NCBI GenBank assembly: GCA_020025715.1
Contig: JAHHRQ010000008.1
Coordinates: forward strand, 1 to 44,658
DNA: 44,658 nucleotides
DNA from: Oscillospiraceae bacterium
Lineage (GTDB): Bacteria > Bacillota > Clostridia > Oscillospirales > Oscillospiraceae
Reading direction: 5' to 3'
Shown in pieces: positions 32,679-41,715 of the stretch. The position numbers and the translations under genes are program-made. The notes beneath the pieces were generated by a model that did no database searches, was not told where the DNA came from, and worked only from the letters and a program-made list of their open reading frames with translations. The first letter of the stretch is position 1. Each line of letters opens with the position of its first letter.

Positions 32679-32792
32679 CAATTTCACACGCCGTTTTTTT
32701 CTGTAAAATCATTTGTTTTACAGATCCTTTGATGATATAATTTTTCAACAAAAGAATTTACGCAATACTATTAACAAAAGTGGTGATATAGT

Positions 32793-33970
32793 ATGTATGA
32801 GCTTCTCAAATCAAAATTCAAGGCTCAGTTCGGGCGAGATGCCAAATGGATTTTTTCCGCTCCCGGACGTACAGAGCTGGGCGGGAACCACACCGACCAC
32901 CAGCGTGGGCGGGTTCTTGCCGCGGCTGTAAATCTTGACACCAAAGCCGCCGTAGCTCCAAACAGCGAAAATATTATAAGGGTTTTTTCCGAGGGCTACG
33001 GGATGTGTGAAGTTTCTCTCCCTGCGGATGAGCCGGAAGAAGGGAATTCGGCACCAGCCTTTCTATTATAAAAGGTATGGCCGCTCGTTTTGCTCAGCTG
33101 GGGCATAAGGTAATCGGCTTTGACGCATATGTGTGTTCAGATGTGCTGCCCGGCAGCGGGCTTTCATCCTCTGCCGCCTTTGAGGTGCTTATGGGTATCA
33201 TCATAAACCACATCGGAAACTGCGGTCTTACTCCGGCGGAGATTGCCATGGTGGGGCAGTATGCGGAGAATGTATACTTCGGCAAGCCCTGCGGCCTTAT
33301 GGACCAAACCGCAAGCGCCGTTGGAAATGTTCTCACAATCGATTTCAAAAATCCGGATAAGCCGGACATTCAGCCTCTTAGCTTTGATTTTTCCGCCTGC
33401 GGCTACGCTCTCTGCATAATAGATTCCGGTGCAGATCACGCGGGCCTTACCGACTGCTATGCCGCAATACCACAGGAGCTGAAAAAAGTATGCGCTTTCT
33501 TTAATAAAGAAGTTTTGAGAGAGGTTTCGGAAAGTGACTTTTACGAAAATATTGCTCAGGTGCGAAAAGTCTGCGGCGACAGGGCGGTTTTAAGAGCTGT
33601 TCATGTATTTGATGAGAACAAAAGGGTCGCTGCTCAAACCGAAGCATTGAAAAATGGTGACTTTCAGGAATTTTTAAGGCTTGTAAATGCCTCCGGCAAA
33701 TCCTCATGGGAGCTTTTACAGAACCTTATCCCCGAAGGCGGAACCGACAGACAGGAAATGGCATTTGCCCTCTCGCTGGCTGAGCACCTGTTAAACGGAC
33801 AAGGCGCTGTGAGAGTTCACGGCGGCGGCTTTGCGGGGACTATACAGGCTTTCGTGCCGGAAAATATGCTGCCTGAATTCAAGGCAGGAATTGAGCGTGT
33901 ACTTGGGGCTGACAGCTGCCATGTGCTTACCGTAAATCCGGCAGGAGGCAGGCTTTTGGAAGAATGTTGA
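32793..33970 (+). pseudogene. galK: Galactokinase, interrupted by a frameshift
   Basis: Read as one gene the product is about 392 residues, normal for galactokinase, which phosphorylates galactose at C1. The first frame (32793-33050) carries the substrate motif PGRTELGGNHTDH. The second frame (about 33050-33970) carries the ATP motif GSGLSSSAA and the C-terminal VHGGGFAGT. They are out of phase by minus one: reading 86 codons to EEGNS and then shifting back one base at 33050 continues as GTSLSIIKGMAARF. One missing base near 33045-33055 explains this. Without correction the first part stops at 33069-33071, lacking the ATP site. Real mutation, assembly error or programmed slippage cannot be told apart here. 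Confidence 0.85.
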
Positions 33971-33985
33971 AACGGTGGGGCAAGC

Positions 33986-34096
33986 TTGGTAAAGGCTTAT
34001 GAGTTCCATACTCTGCCCGACGGGAGAACTGTAAAAGCCTATGAAATCAAAATCCGTTTACGCTTTTGGCATAAAATAAAAGGGAGTTTAATATGA
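33986..34096 (+). pseudogene. Remnant of an aldose 1-epimerase (mutarotase) N-terminus
   Basis: From TTG 33986 the frame reads LVKAYEFHTLPDGRTVKAYE, much like the first strand pair of galactose mutarotase (GalM), then loses similarity and stops at 34094-34096, overlapping the pcp start. A GGTGGGG site precedes the TTG. GalM commonly follows GalK in operons, so this is probably what a deletion left between galK and pcp. The fragment is 36 codons and cannot be functional. Confidence 0.45.
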
Positions 34097-34701
34097 AAAT
34101 ACTGCTTACAGGCTTTGACCCCTTCGGCGGTGAAAGCATAAATCCCGCCTATGAGGCGGTTAAGGAAGTGAAAGCTCCGGAGGGTGTGGAGCTTATAAAG
34201 CTTCAGGTTCCCACAAAATTTTCTGAATCCTTCCAATGTGTAAAGGCCGCTATGGAAAAAGAAAAACCCGATGCCGTTATATGTGTAGGTCAGGCAGGCG
34301 GCAGAAAGGCTGTAACTCCCGAGCGCATCGCCATAAACATTATGGATGCCGAAACGCCGGACAATGATGGCTTCATCCCCACCGACCTGCCAGTAGTCTC
34401 CGGCGGAGAAAACGCCATTTTTTCCACACTGCCTGTTAAAAAGATAGTTGCCGCCATAAAGGCTGCCGGAGTTCCCGCTCAGCTTTCAAACTCTGCCGGA
34501 ACTTTCGTGTGCAACCGCCTTATGTACGGCGTTTTAAATTTCTGCAAGGAATACTATCCCCGCACCATTGCAGGATTTATCCACGTTCCTTTTATCCCTC
34601 AGCAGGTTGAGGACAAACCCGCTCTCCCCTCTCTGCCGCTTTCTCAGATAGTCACGGCTTTAGAGGCTGCGATAAGCTGTGTGGCAGAGGAATACAGGTA
34701 A
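34093..34701 (+). CDS. pcp: Pyroglutamyl-peptidase I
   Basis: Cysteine peptidase that removes N-terminal pyroglutamate from peptides in the cytoplasm; 202 residues, close to the usual 200-215. The N-terminal LLTGFDPFGGESINPAYEAV is the family signature. The catalytic triad is visible: E77 in TPERIAIN, C140 in SNSAGTFVCN and H164 in FIHVPF. GGGAG lies six bases before the ATG. It follows the broken galactose genes and ends in its own terminator. Confidence 0.95.
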   Translation: MKILLTGFDPFGGESINPAYEAVKEVKAPEGVELIKLQVPTKFSESFQCVKAAMEKEKPDAVICVGQAGGRKAVTPERIAINIMDAETPDNDGFIPTDLPVVSGGENAIFSTLPVKKIVAAIKAAGVPAQLSNSAGTFVCNRLMYGVLNFCKEYYPRTIAGFIHVPFIPQQVEDKPALPSLPLSQIVTALEAAISCVAEEYR

Positions 34702-34703
34702 AT

Positions 34704-34734
34704 AAAAAAGCACCGCTTTTTGCGGTGCTTTTTT
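34704..34734. terminator. Bidirectional terminator
   Basis: Stem AAAAGCACCGC/GCGGTGCTTTT with TTTTT loop and flanking A/T-runs. It serves pcp and the convergent AraC gene. Confidence 0.88.
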
Positions 34735-36837
34735 CTAATTGTTTTCAACTATGCTTTTTCTGTACTGTAACGGCGTTTTACCGCAGACGTTTTTAAATAC
34801 CACATAAAAATACTTGGGATTTGAAAAGCCCACCTTTTCCGCAATGTTTTCAACCGGCAGAGCCGTTGAACGTAAAAGTTCTTCCGCTTTTTCCACACGG
34901 ATCTGGTTTATATACTGGCTGATCGAAATCTGAAGGCTCTCATGGAAAAGTCGGCCGAGATAAGCGGAGCTCATATTGAGTCTGTCCGCAATGGAGGCAG
35001 GAGACAGATTCTGGTCTGCATATTCCTCGTCTATCATCTGCGCCACCTGCGCCGCTATGCCGTCAAGCCTTGTTTTGCGCTGTTCCTGATTATAGCGGAC
35101 AACGGCAGCGAAGGCCTCATCAAAGCGGCTGTTCAGCTCCTCAATGTCACGGAGCTTATTCATAAAATCATTGCTTATAACAGGCTTGAGTTCCGGCAGC
35201 GCTCCTTCAAGAAGCTCCGCCATTTTATGAAATACCACAAGCTGTTCCACATAGCTGCTGCCCCGAACTTCTCCCAGCAGCTCCTGCCACAGCGCTCTTG
35301 CCCCCTCCAGATCCCGGCCTTTCAGTGCCGTCATAATCTGGTGCGGCTGTTCTCTGCTCTTATCTGACAGGGGCTTTGTACAGCAGCAGTCCTTTTCCGA
35401 CAGCACCCACTGTCCCGCATACCAGAACTGCTGGCTGCGCAGTTCCGTCAGGATTTTATAACAGGCGGGCAGTTCCGCCAGAGTTTTTCTCGGAATTCCG
35501 CAGAAGCAGCGGCAGCCGCTCTGCTGCACAAATGTTCCGCACAGTTCACCGGCTCTCAGCGCGTCATTATCCATTAAAAGCACCACCTCGCAGCCGTGCT
35601 GTCTGTCAAGCAGGGCCTGCGGGCAAAGCCGGTTTATAAGCTCTCTCAGCTTCATAACATCGCCGCCGTCCAGAAGCAGAAGTGTAAAGGGCGGCACAAG
35701 TTCAAGTTTCTGGTCTATGTACTTGTTTTCAAGTATACTTCTGAGGTTTCTTGCCTTCTGATATTCGCCTGACTTTTGGAGCAGATTGTCTATCTGTCCG
35801 CTTGGGTCTGCCTCGTCCCCGTCTTTGCCGAGGACTGCGCGGATATGCCTAAACGGGAAATAAAGATAGATAAGGCTCACGCCTATACCAAGAAACAGCA
35901 GCGCAAAGCCCAGACTAAGACCCGCGCCTATACCGTTTCTCAGTTCCAACAGCCCCGGCAGACACTCTTCCAGAGGCAGAATTCGCAGGCAGTACCAGTC
36001 GTTTGAGTCTATGCGGGAATACAGGCACACCAGCTCCTTCCCGCCATGTCTTTTCATTATATAATTGGCCTCGTCTGTCTCCTCAGACAGCACCTCATCG
36101 AGAAAAAGGGGCAGTTCATTTACTATTTCCGGATTGCCGGAAGAAAGCAGCTTTCCGTCTTCATCTATGAGCAGACAGCTTTCCTGTCCGTATAGCTCTG
36201 TAAGCTTATCTATATACCAGCTTTTATCCACATTCAGCATCAGGATGCTGCCTCTGGGTTCTTCCAGATATGTGGTTTCAAAGAACATAAAGGAATAATA
36301 TTCATGCTGAAATTCCTCGCCGGGAAATGCCACGCGAAGTATTGGCTTCATTCTTGTTTCCACATCCGGATTTTTAAACAGCTCAACCGCGCTCTCGTCC
36401 GCAAATTCATCTGTGGGAGCACTGAGCATACGGTAATCGGTGGAATATATGTAATCTGAGTAACGGTTAAACACGAAAACGGAGCTTAGGAAATTACGGC
36501 TGCTGACAAAGGCGTTCAGCGTGCGCAGGTCATACACTCTTTCCAGCTCGCTTATATCCGTTTCGTCCAGAAGCCGGGCAACTGAGGGGTCATAGAATAT
36601 CTGCATTCCGTACTGCTGTATCATGCTGTCGGTAAAGGCGCCCAAAGCGTCAGTCTGCCGTGCAAATTCAGAATCCTGCAAGGCGAGAGAGTTAAGGGCG
36701 ATTTTCTGAAAGGACAGATAAACTATACCTATAACCACGCTGAGCACCAGCAGCGCAACGCCGAAAAGCAGAAACAGAACCTTACTGTTTTGTTTAAATC
36801 CGGCAGAAAATGTGCTGTATTTAGGCTCATTATCCAT
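34735..36837 (-). CDS. Membrane-bound AraC family regulator with extracytoplasmic sensor
   Basis: A 700-residue one-component regulator. A membrane helix at about 18-40 and a second at about 297-322 flank an extracytoplasmic region of about 255 residues that looks like a Cache-type ligand sensor. A cytoplasmic middle part follows. The C-terminal 110 residues form the double HTH of AraC/XylS proteins (LSPASIADRLNMSSAYLGRLFHE and VENIAEKVGFSNPKYFYVVFK, ending in GKTPLQYRK). Such proteins in Clostridia often govern sugar or polysaccharide uptake. GGAGG precedes the ATG. It is divergent from an orphan binding lipoprotein, with the two -35 elements almost touching. Confidence 0.88.
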   Translation of the reverse strand: MDNEPKYSTFSAGFKQNSKVLFLLFGVALLVLSVVIGIVYLSFQKIALNSLALQDSEFARQTDALGAFTDSMIQQYGMQIFYDPSVARLLDETDISELERVYDLRTLNAFVSSRNFLSSVFVFNRYSDYIYSTDYRMLSAPTDEFADESAVELFKNPDVETRMKPILRVAFPGEEFQHEYYSFMFFETTYLEEPRGSILMLNVDKSWYIDKLTELYGQESCLLIDEDGKLLSSGNPEIVNELPLFLDEVLSEETDEANYIMKRHGGKELVCLYSRIDSNDWYCLRILPLEECLPGLLELRNGIGAGLSLGFALLFLGIGVSLIYLYFPFRHIRAVLGKDGDEADPSGQIDNLLQKSGEYQKARNLRSILENKYIDQKLELVPPFTLLLLDGGDVMKLRELINRLCPQALLDRQHGCEVVLLMDNDALRAGELCGTFVQQSGCRCFCGIPRKTLAELPACYKILTELRSQQFWYAGQWVLSEKDCCCTKPLSDKSREQPHQIMTALKGRDLEGARALWQELLGEVRGSSYVEQLVVFHKMAELLEGALPELKPVISNDFMNKLRDIEELNSRFDEAFAAVVRYNQEQRKTRLDGIAAQVAQMIDEEYADQNLSPASIADRLNMSSAYLGRLFHESLQISISQYINQIRVEKAEELLRSTALPVENIAEKVGFSNPKYFYVVFKNVCGKTPLQYRKSIVENN

Positions 36838-36872
36838 ATTCTGTTTCCTCCTTTCCGTTTTGCGTGAGTTTT

Positions 36873-36901
36873 AGTATAACAAATACCGTCATATAATTCA
36901 A
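36873..36901 (-). promoter_or_regulatory. Promoter of the AraC gene
   Basis: TTGAAT (minus, 36896-36901), 17-base spacer, TATACT (36873-36878). Its -35 ends one base from that of the divergent promoter. Confidence 0.7.
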
Positions 36902-36902
36902 C

Positions 36903-36931
36903 TTTACTTATCAAAATCAATCTGCTATCAT
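36903..36931 (+). promoter_or_regulatory. Promoter of the orphan binding-protein gene
   Basis: TTTACT at 36903-36908, 17-base spacer, TATCAT at 36926-36931. Predicted start near 36938, giving a leader of about 20 bases. Confidence 0.65.
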
Positions 36932-36959
36932 ATACTAAATAACTCTGTGAAGGTGCATT

Positions 36960-37988
36960 ATGCGAAAGCTATTATTTTTAATTCTGCCCCTTGTTTTCCT
37001 GCTCAACGGCTGCGCCCTTGGAGCTGCTCGGGAGCCGGCCGCGGATTTTGCCGGCTATCAGGGAGAAGTCATGCTGTACAGCTCTATGCAGGACCGGCAG
37101 CTAAACGCATTAAAAAAAGGCTTTGAGGAGAAATATCCCGGAATAACCATGAACTACTGTTACGGAAATTCGGGAAAGCTTTTCACAAAGCTGAATTCGG
37201 AAGTTCAGTCCGGCGAAATAAGAGCCGATATTATCTGGACCGGCAACCCCTCAGATTACATAAAGCTTAAAGAAAACCGCATCCTCTCCCCATACATTTC
37301 CCCGCAGGCTATAAACATAAATCCCATGCTTATGGATGAGCACCACTACTATGTGGGCGGCAGACTGACCTCTGCCGTAATTGCTTACAACACTGAGCTT
37401 GTAAAGGAAAACGAAGCCCCTGACCGCTGGAATGAGCTGCTCGGTCCCAAATGGAAAGACAAAGTCATTATGGCAGACCCGTGCAGCGCAGGCAGTTCAT
37501 CCTATTTTATGACAGCCCTTATGCAGTCGGAAAAGTACGGAGAAGATTATTTTAAAAAGCTCCGGGCTAACGGCTGCATGTTGGAAAGCGGAACCGCCGC
37601 AACCCACCTGAGAGTTGCAAAAGGTGATTTTGCCGTCTGCATAGGCATTGATTACGTGGTGGAAAATCTCAAAGACGAAGGCTTCCCCATTGACATGAAA
37701 TACCCCAATGAGGACATGATTTCCCTCTGCTGTCCCATAGGTTTGGTGGCGGGCTGCCCAAACGAGAGAAACGCCCGTCTGCTGTACGATTTCATTCTCT
37801 CTAAAGAAGGACAGGAAATTCTTACGGAAAACAATCTTATCAGCGTCAGGGACGATATTGCTCAGCCCGGCTTTTTCGTTGGCGATCTTATGTCGCACGG
37901 CTTGGAGCTTGACCCGGTTCAGCTCTGCCGCAGCGAGAACCAGTGCCTTTTGGCCTTCGACCGTATATTTTTCATAGATTACAAATAA
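36960..37988 (+). CDS. Orphan extracellular substrate-binding lipoprotein (ferric/thiamine-type family 1)
   Basis: A 342-residue binding protein with a lipoprotein signal peptide (lipobox LLNGC at about 14-18). The mature part, GEVMLYSSMQDRQLNALKKG followed by FEEKYPGITMNYCYGNSGKL, and the IIWTGNPSDY strand resemble AfuA/FutA-type iron or 2-aminoethylphosphonate binding proteins. No ABC permease or ATPase lies nearby. It is divergent from a membrane AraC protein with an extracytoplasmic sensor, which suggests it may bring a ligand to that sensor, or feed a permease encoded elsewhere. GAAGGTG precedes the ATG. Confidence 0.82.
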   Translation: MRKLLFLILPLVFLLNGCALGAAREPAADFAGYQGEVMLYSSMQDRQLNALKKGFEEKYPGITMNYCYGNSGKLFTKLNSEVQSGEIRADIIWTGNPSDYIKLKENRILSPYISPQAININPMLMDEHHYYVGGRLTSAVIAYNTELVKENEAPDRWNELLGPKWKDKVIMADPCSAGSSSYFMTALMQSEKYGEDYFKKLRANGCMLESGTAATHLRVAKGDFAVCIGIDYVVENLKDEGFPIDMKYPNEDMISLCCPIGLVAGCPNERNARLLYDFILSKEGQEILTENNLISVRDDIAQPGFFVGDLMSHGLELDPVQLCRSENQCLLAFDRIFFIDYK

Positions 37989-38019
37989 AAAAAGAGACGC
38001 TTAACGCGTCTCTTTTTTT
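37987..38019. terminator. Bidirectional terminator
   Basis: Stem AAAGAGACGC/GCGTCTCTTT with a TTAAC loop, A- and T-runs on both sides. It serves the binding-protein gene and the convergent tct operon. Confidence 0.88.
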
Positions 38020-38029
38020 ATATTCAGAT

Positions 38030-39583
38030 TTAATCCGTAGTTCTGACCGGATCATCGCCTGACTCGTCGGGAATGTCGCCGCCTGCGTTTTTAACCATCT
38101 TCTTTTCCATTCTTTCCATGAATATGGGAGAGCAGATACCGATAATGCTCAGCACTATAAGTACCCAGCAAAGAGGAGTGGAGAAGAGAATTGCAGGGTT
38201 GCCGCCGGAGAGCAGCAGGGAGCGGCGAAGTCCTTTTTCGCCGATAGGTCCGAGAATAAGGGCCAGCACAACCGCAGCGGGATTAAGGTCAAACTTTCTG
38301 AAAAGATAACCCAGTACGCCGAATATCATCATAATAACCACGTCAACAAAGTTCTTGCGTATTGCGAAAGAACCGACAACGCAGAGGACTGCAACGCAGG
38401 GAATGAGGATAGCATCGGAAAGGCGGGAAATCTGGGCAAATCCGCGGCAGCCCAGCAGGCCTATAAACAGCATTGCAAACTGAACAAGTACAAAGCCTGC
38501 AAAGAAGGTATAGGTCATAGGAGCATAGCGGGTGAAAAGCTCGGGGCCGGGCTGGAGTCCCTGAATTATAAGGCCGCCCATCAGAACCGCTGTAACAGAC
38601 TCACCGGGAATACCCAGAGTCAGCATGGGGATAAGAGAACCGCCGGTAACAGCGTTGTTTGCAGCCTCAGAGCCTGCAACGCCTTCAATAGAACCGTGGC
38701 CGAACTCTTCCTTGTGCTTTGAAAACTGTCTGGAAGTGTTGTAGCCCATAAAGCAGGCAATGGATGCTCCCGCACCGGGAAGAATACCGACTATGTTGCC
38801 GATAATCCATGAGCGGAAAATAGTGGGAGTAATGCGCTTGATGTCGCCTTTATCAAGTGCAATCTTATCTTTGAACTTGGCTGCTTTTTCACGCTCTTTT
38901 ATCTTCTTTTCAGCAAGGATAAGAACCTGAGACATGGAGAAAAGGCCGATAAGAGCGCAGGTGGTGTTTATGCCCTCATAGAGGGAGGCCTGACCGAACA
39001 TGAAGCGCTTTACGCCCTCAATAGGGTCCATACCTATGGTAGATATTAAAAGACCCAATGCGCCGGAAATAAGGCCCTTCAAGAGGGATTTGGATGCAAC
39101 ACCGGCTATTATTGTAAGGCCGAATATGGACAGCCAGAAATATTCGGGAGAACCAAACTTCATGGCAAGCTGGGCCAGTGCAGGTGCGAAGAAGTAAAGG
39201 GAAATACATGAGAGAAGTCCGCCGCAGAAGGAGGAGAAGCAGGCAACTGCCAGTGCTTTACCGGCTTTGCCCTTTAATGTGAGCTGATAGCCTTCAATGG
39301 CGGTAGCCGCCGAAGCGGGCGTTCCCGGAGTGTGAATAAGTATGGCTGAAATCGAACCGCCGAAGATAGCGCCGCAGTAGATAGCGCCCAGAACAATAAG
39401 TCCGGTCTCAGGCGGCATTGTAAAGGTCATAGGCAGCAGCAGTGCAACGCCCATGGCAGCGGAAAGGCCGGGGAGACAGCCTATAATTATGCCGATGGCG
39501 GTGCCGCCTGCCATAAACAGCAGGTTTAGAGGTGTAATGGCATTTATAAAGCCCTGACCCATAAGGGATAAAGTTTCTAACAT
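38030..39583 (-). CDS. tctA: Tripartite tricarboxylate transporter large permease TctA
   Basis: Main permease of a sodium-driven tripartite tricarboxylate transporter, 517 residues with about 12 helices. Characteristic segments are GCLPGLSAAMGVALLLPMTF at about 35-54, AIYCGAIFGGSISAILIHTPG at about 67-87, and the equivalent GILPGAGASIACFMGY in the second half. GGGGG precedes the ATG at 39583. Twelve bases separate it from tctB. Substrates of these systems include citrate and other carboxylates; which one is not readable. Confidence 0.93.
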   Translation of the reverse strand: MLETLSLMGQGFINAITPLNLLFMAGGTAIGIIIGCLPGLSAAMGVALLLPMTFTMPPETGLIVLGAIYCGAIFGGSISAILIHTPGTPASAATAIEGYQLTLKGKAGKALAVACFSSFCGGLLSCISLYFFAPALAQLAMKFGSPEYFWLSIFGLTIIAGVASKSLLKGLISGALGLLISTIGMDPIEGVKRFMFGQASLYEGINTTCALIGLFSMSQVLILAEKKIKEREKAAKFKDKIALDKGDIKRITPTIFRSWIIGNIVGILPGAGASIACFMGYNTSRQFSKHKEEFGHGSIEGVAGSEAANNAVTGGSLIPMLTLGIPGESVTAVLMGGLIIQGLQPGPELFTRYAPMTYTFFAGFVLVQFAMLFIGLLGCRGFAQISRLSDAILIPCVAVLCVVGSFAIRKNFVDVVIMMIFGVLGYLFRKFDLNPAAVVLALILGPIGEKGLRRSLLLSGGNPAILFSTPLCWVLIVLSIIGICSPIFMERMEKKMVKNAGGDIPDESGDDPVRTTD

Positions 39584-39595
39584 AATTCTGCCCCC

Positions 39596-40042
39596 TTATT
39601 TAAACAGCAGTCCCACAGGCAGCTTAACACCGAGGAACATGGTGAATGCGCCGTAGACAAGGCCGATTATAACCAAGGTTGTAATTACGATCTGCCACTT
39701 AGGCACCTTGAGGAACACAAGGCATCCAATCATAAGCAGAACGGTGGATATGTAGAAGCCAACTAAATACATGGCTACCAGATACCCGATTATCATTGCA
39801 AGGATAGGGAAAAACTGCTTTGGAAGGAAATCTGCGAAAATTTCTTTAATACCGCTGGTGACACCCTTCTTTTTGGCGCTTATCAGCATCTGGATGAGAT
39901 AGGCGGTGGTGAGAAGGAACAGGAGCACTATTATAAACAGCGGGTAGGTCTGCGCCTCTTTTTTTAAGTTGAGCGTCATAGCCAGGAACATTATGCACAC
40001 GGCATACATGAATCCGACTACGCCAAGGTCGGTTTTTTTCAT
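39596..40042 (-). CDS. tctB: Tripartite tricarboxylate transporter small permease TctB
   Basis: A 148-residue membrane protein with four helices, the small partner of TctA. It matches the family in size, position and hydrophobic pattern (FPILAMIIGYLVAMYLVGFY over helix 3). Sequence conservation in this family is low, so the call depends on its place between tctC and tctA. The start at 40042, preceded by GAGGAGG, is preferred over a codon at 40063. Confidence 0.85.
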   Translation of the reverse strand: MKKTDLGVVGFMYAVCIMFLAMTLNLKKEAQTYPLFIIVLLFLLTTAYLIQMLISAKKKGVTSGIKEIFADFLPKQFFPILAMIIGYLVAMYLVGFYISTVLLMIGCLVFLKVPKWQIVITTLVIIGLVYGAFTMFLGVKLPVGLLFK

Positions 40043-40087
40043 ATTAGCCTCCTCGATGAGCAAAACAGCTCAAAACAGCTATATAAG

Positions 40088-40116
40088 TATGAGCGGGGTC
40101 TGAGCCCCGCTCATAG
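40088..40116 (-). other. Intergenic hairpin between tctC and tctB
   Basis: Stem ATGAGCGGGG/CCCCGCTCAT with a six-base loop and no T-run. It probably protects the upstream tctC message from decay so that more binding protein than permease is made, as seen in other transporter operons (inference). Two direct copies of CAAAACAGCT lie just downstream (40060-40080). Confidence 0.6.
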
Positions 40117-40155
40117 TAGTTAGTTATCCAATTTGACTCGGAAACGAAGTTTTAA

Positions 40156-41178
40156 TTACTCGCCCCAGATGTCTGCCAGTCCCTCAGCAAATTCCTGCTG
40201 CTGAGCGATGATAGCGGTGGTATCTGCTGCGGACTTGAAGTCGGTGTTCATGCCGGCTGCCTCAGCTGCCTTCAGATAATCCTCATCCTGCATGATCTGC
40301 TGGAAAGCATTCTCATAGAAAGCAATGACCTCATCGGGAGTGCCTGCGGGAGCGCAGATGCAGCGGGAAGAGCCCAGCCACTTGTCGTAGTAGCCCAGTT
40401 CGCCCAGAGTGGGAACATCAGGCAGCTCAGCCAGACGCTCGCCGTTGAATACGCCCAGAACCTTAACCTCGGAGGTAAAGGAGGCAAAGTCTGCTACCTT
40501 TGCAACAGAGAAGTCAACCTCGCCCTGACGGAGAGCCAGCAGCTGGTCGGCAGTGCCGCCGTAAGGAATGTCGGTGTACTCAAAGTCTGCGGAAACAGCC
40601 AGCATCTGAGCGCCGATGTGGTTGGACTTATGGTTGCCGTTGGTGGAAGCCTTCAGCTCACCGGGATGCTCCTGAGCGTACTTTACCAGATCCTCAAGAG
40701 TGTTGAACTGGGAGTCTGCCTTAACAAGAACAACGGAAGTCTCGGTAACGTGGTTGCAGATAGCTCTGAAGCTGTCTACAGTGTAGTCTGCAAGACCCTC
40801 GGTGATGGAGGAGCTGAAGTTGGGCAGGTTGACAAAGCCGAGGGTGTAGCCGTCGGGCTTTGCCTGAGAAAGAGCAGTCCAGCCGATGGAGCCGGAGCCG
40901 CCTTCTACATTTTCAATAATGACGGGCTTGCCGATGTACTTTTCAGCGTAAGCTGCCAGAACACGGGCAGTGTTGTCAGTGCCGGAACCGGCCTTGTAGG
41001 AAACGATGATAGTTACGTTCTCCTCAGGAGCCCAACCTTCTGCAGCTGCATCTGCAGGGGCGTCGGCAGGAGCCTCAGCGGGCTTTTCTGCGGGCTGTTC
41101 GGGAGCTTTGCTCTCACCGCAGGCTACCATAGAGAGAGCCAGCAGAAGAACCAGCACTAATGCGGTAATCTTTTTCAT
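40156..41178 (-). CDS. tctC: Tripartite tricarboxylate transporter binding protein TctC (Bug family)
   Basis: A 340-residue substrate-binding lipoprotein of the Bug family. The signal peptide ends in SMVACG; an alanine/proline/glutamate-rich linker (about 26-46) tethers the domain. The fold marks are NVTIIVSYKAGSGTDNTARV (about 55-74), where carboxylate binds, IENVEGGSGSIGWTAL, and IPYGGTADQLLALRQGEVDF. The start at 41178 begins the signal peptide; the longer frame to 41250 has no such feature. GAAAGGA is the ribosome binding site. Confidence 0.92.
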   Translation of the reverse strand: MKKITALVLVLLLALSMVACGESKAPEQPAEKPAEAPADAPADAAAEGWAPEENVTIIVSYKAGSGTDNTARVLAAYAEKYIGKPVIIENVEGGSGSIGWTALSQAKPDGYTLGFVNLPNFSSSITEGLADYTVDSFRAICNHVTETSVVLVKADSQFNTLEDLVKYAQEHPGELKASTNGNHKSNHIGAQMLAVSADFEYTDIPYGGTADQLLALRQGEVDFSVAKVADFASFTSEVKVLGVFNGERLAELPDVPTLGELGYYDKWLGSSRCICAPAGTPDEVIAFYENAFQQIMQDEDYLKAAEAAGMNTDFKSAADTTAIIAQQQEFAEGLADIWGE

Positions 41179-41558
41179 TTTTTGTCCTTTCTGTCTCCGT
41201 TTCATGGAGGCAACAATATTTTTTCGGGCGAAGCCGACTGCTCCGCTCATAAACGGCTCCGCGAAGCCGTTTGGCGTTTTTGCCTAAGTAAAGGGTAGCA
41301 CCCCAGGGGAAAAAGGTAAAGTTTGAATGGTTTGAACAGTCCAAATGTACGTTTTTTAAACTTTTAAAATATTCTTGCCTGTAATTTGTCGTCAATTTAG
41401 ACAAAATAGTCCCTTTGGAACTGAGCAATTTGACGTTGGTTTTCCGGCATGTATTTTTCCTCATTTGTTCACAGTCTGTACACATAATGCAGTTCGCATA
41501 AATTTTACTGTCGCACTTTAACGATTTCTATTGAAAACTCCATATTTCATAAAAGTGC
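41179..41558. other. Divergent intergenic region between tctC and the SNF symporter
   Basis: No gene seen. In the tctC leader (minus strand) two hairpins lie close together: AAACGGCT/AGCCGTTT (41249-41272) and GCGGAGC/GCTTCGC (around 41226-41247). A weak promoter candidate for tctC is TTGACG with TATTTT after 18 bases around 41365-41400; I am not confident in it. Confidence 0.3.
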
Positions 41559-41586
41559 TTGCAAATCTCCGTAATACAGGTATAAT
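41559..41586 (+). promoter_or_regulatory. Promoter of the SNF symporter gene
   Basis: TTGCAA at 41559-41564, 16-base spacer, perfect TATAAT at 41581-41586. The leader is about 120 bases. Confidence 0.65.
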
Positions 41587-41715
41587 TATTAGCAACTTTA
41601 TTTTGCTGCACCATTGAAGTTTACCGATTTAAATGGAGACAAACGGTAATTTTTCAGGCAGGAGCACCTGTTTTCCGGTGGTGGGCAGATTTCACTAAAA
41701 GGAGAGGAAAGAAAG

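Noticed and set aside
33043..33056. GGAATTCGGCACCA at the galK frameshift resembles a common cDNA cloning adapter
   Set aside because: The flanking codons on both sides still encode galactokinase-like sequence without an inserted block, so a one-base change explains it better than adapter contamination; the likeness is probably chance.
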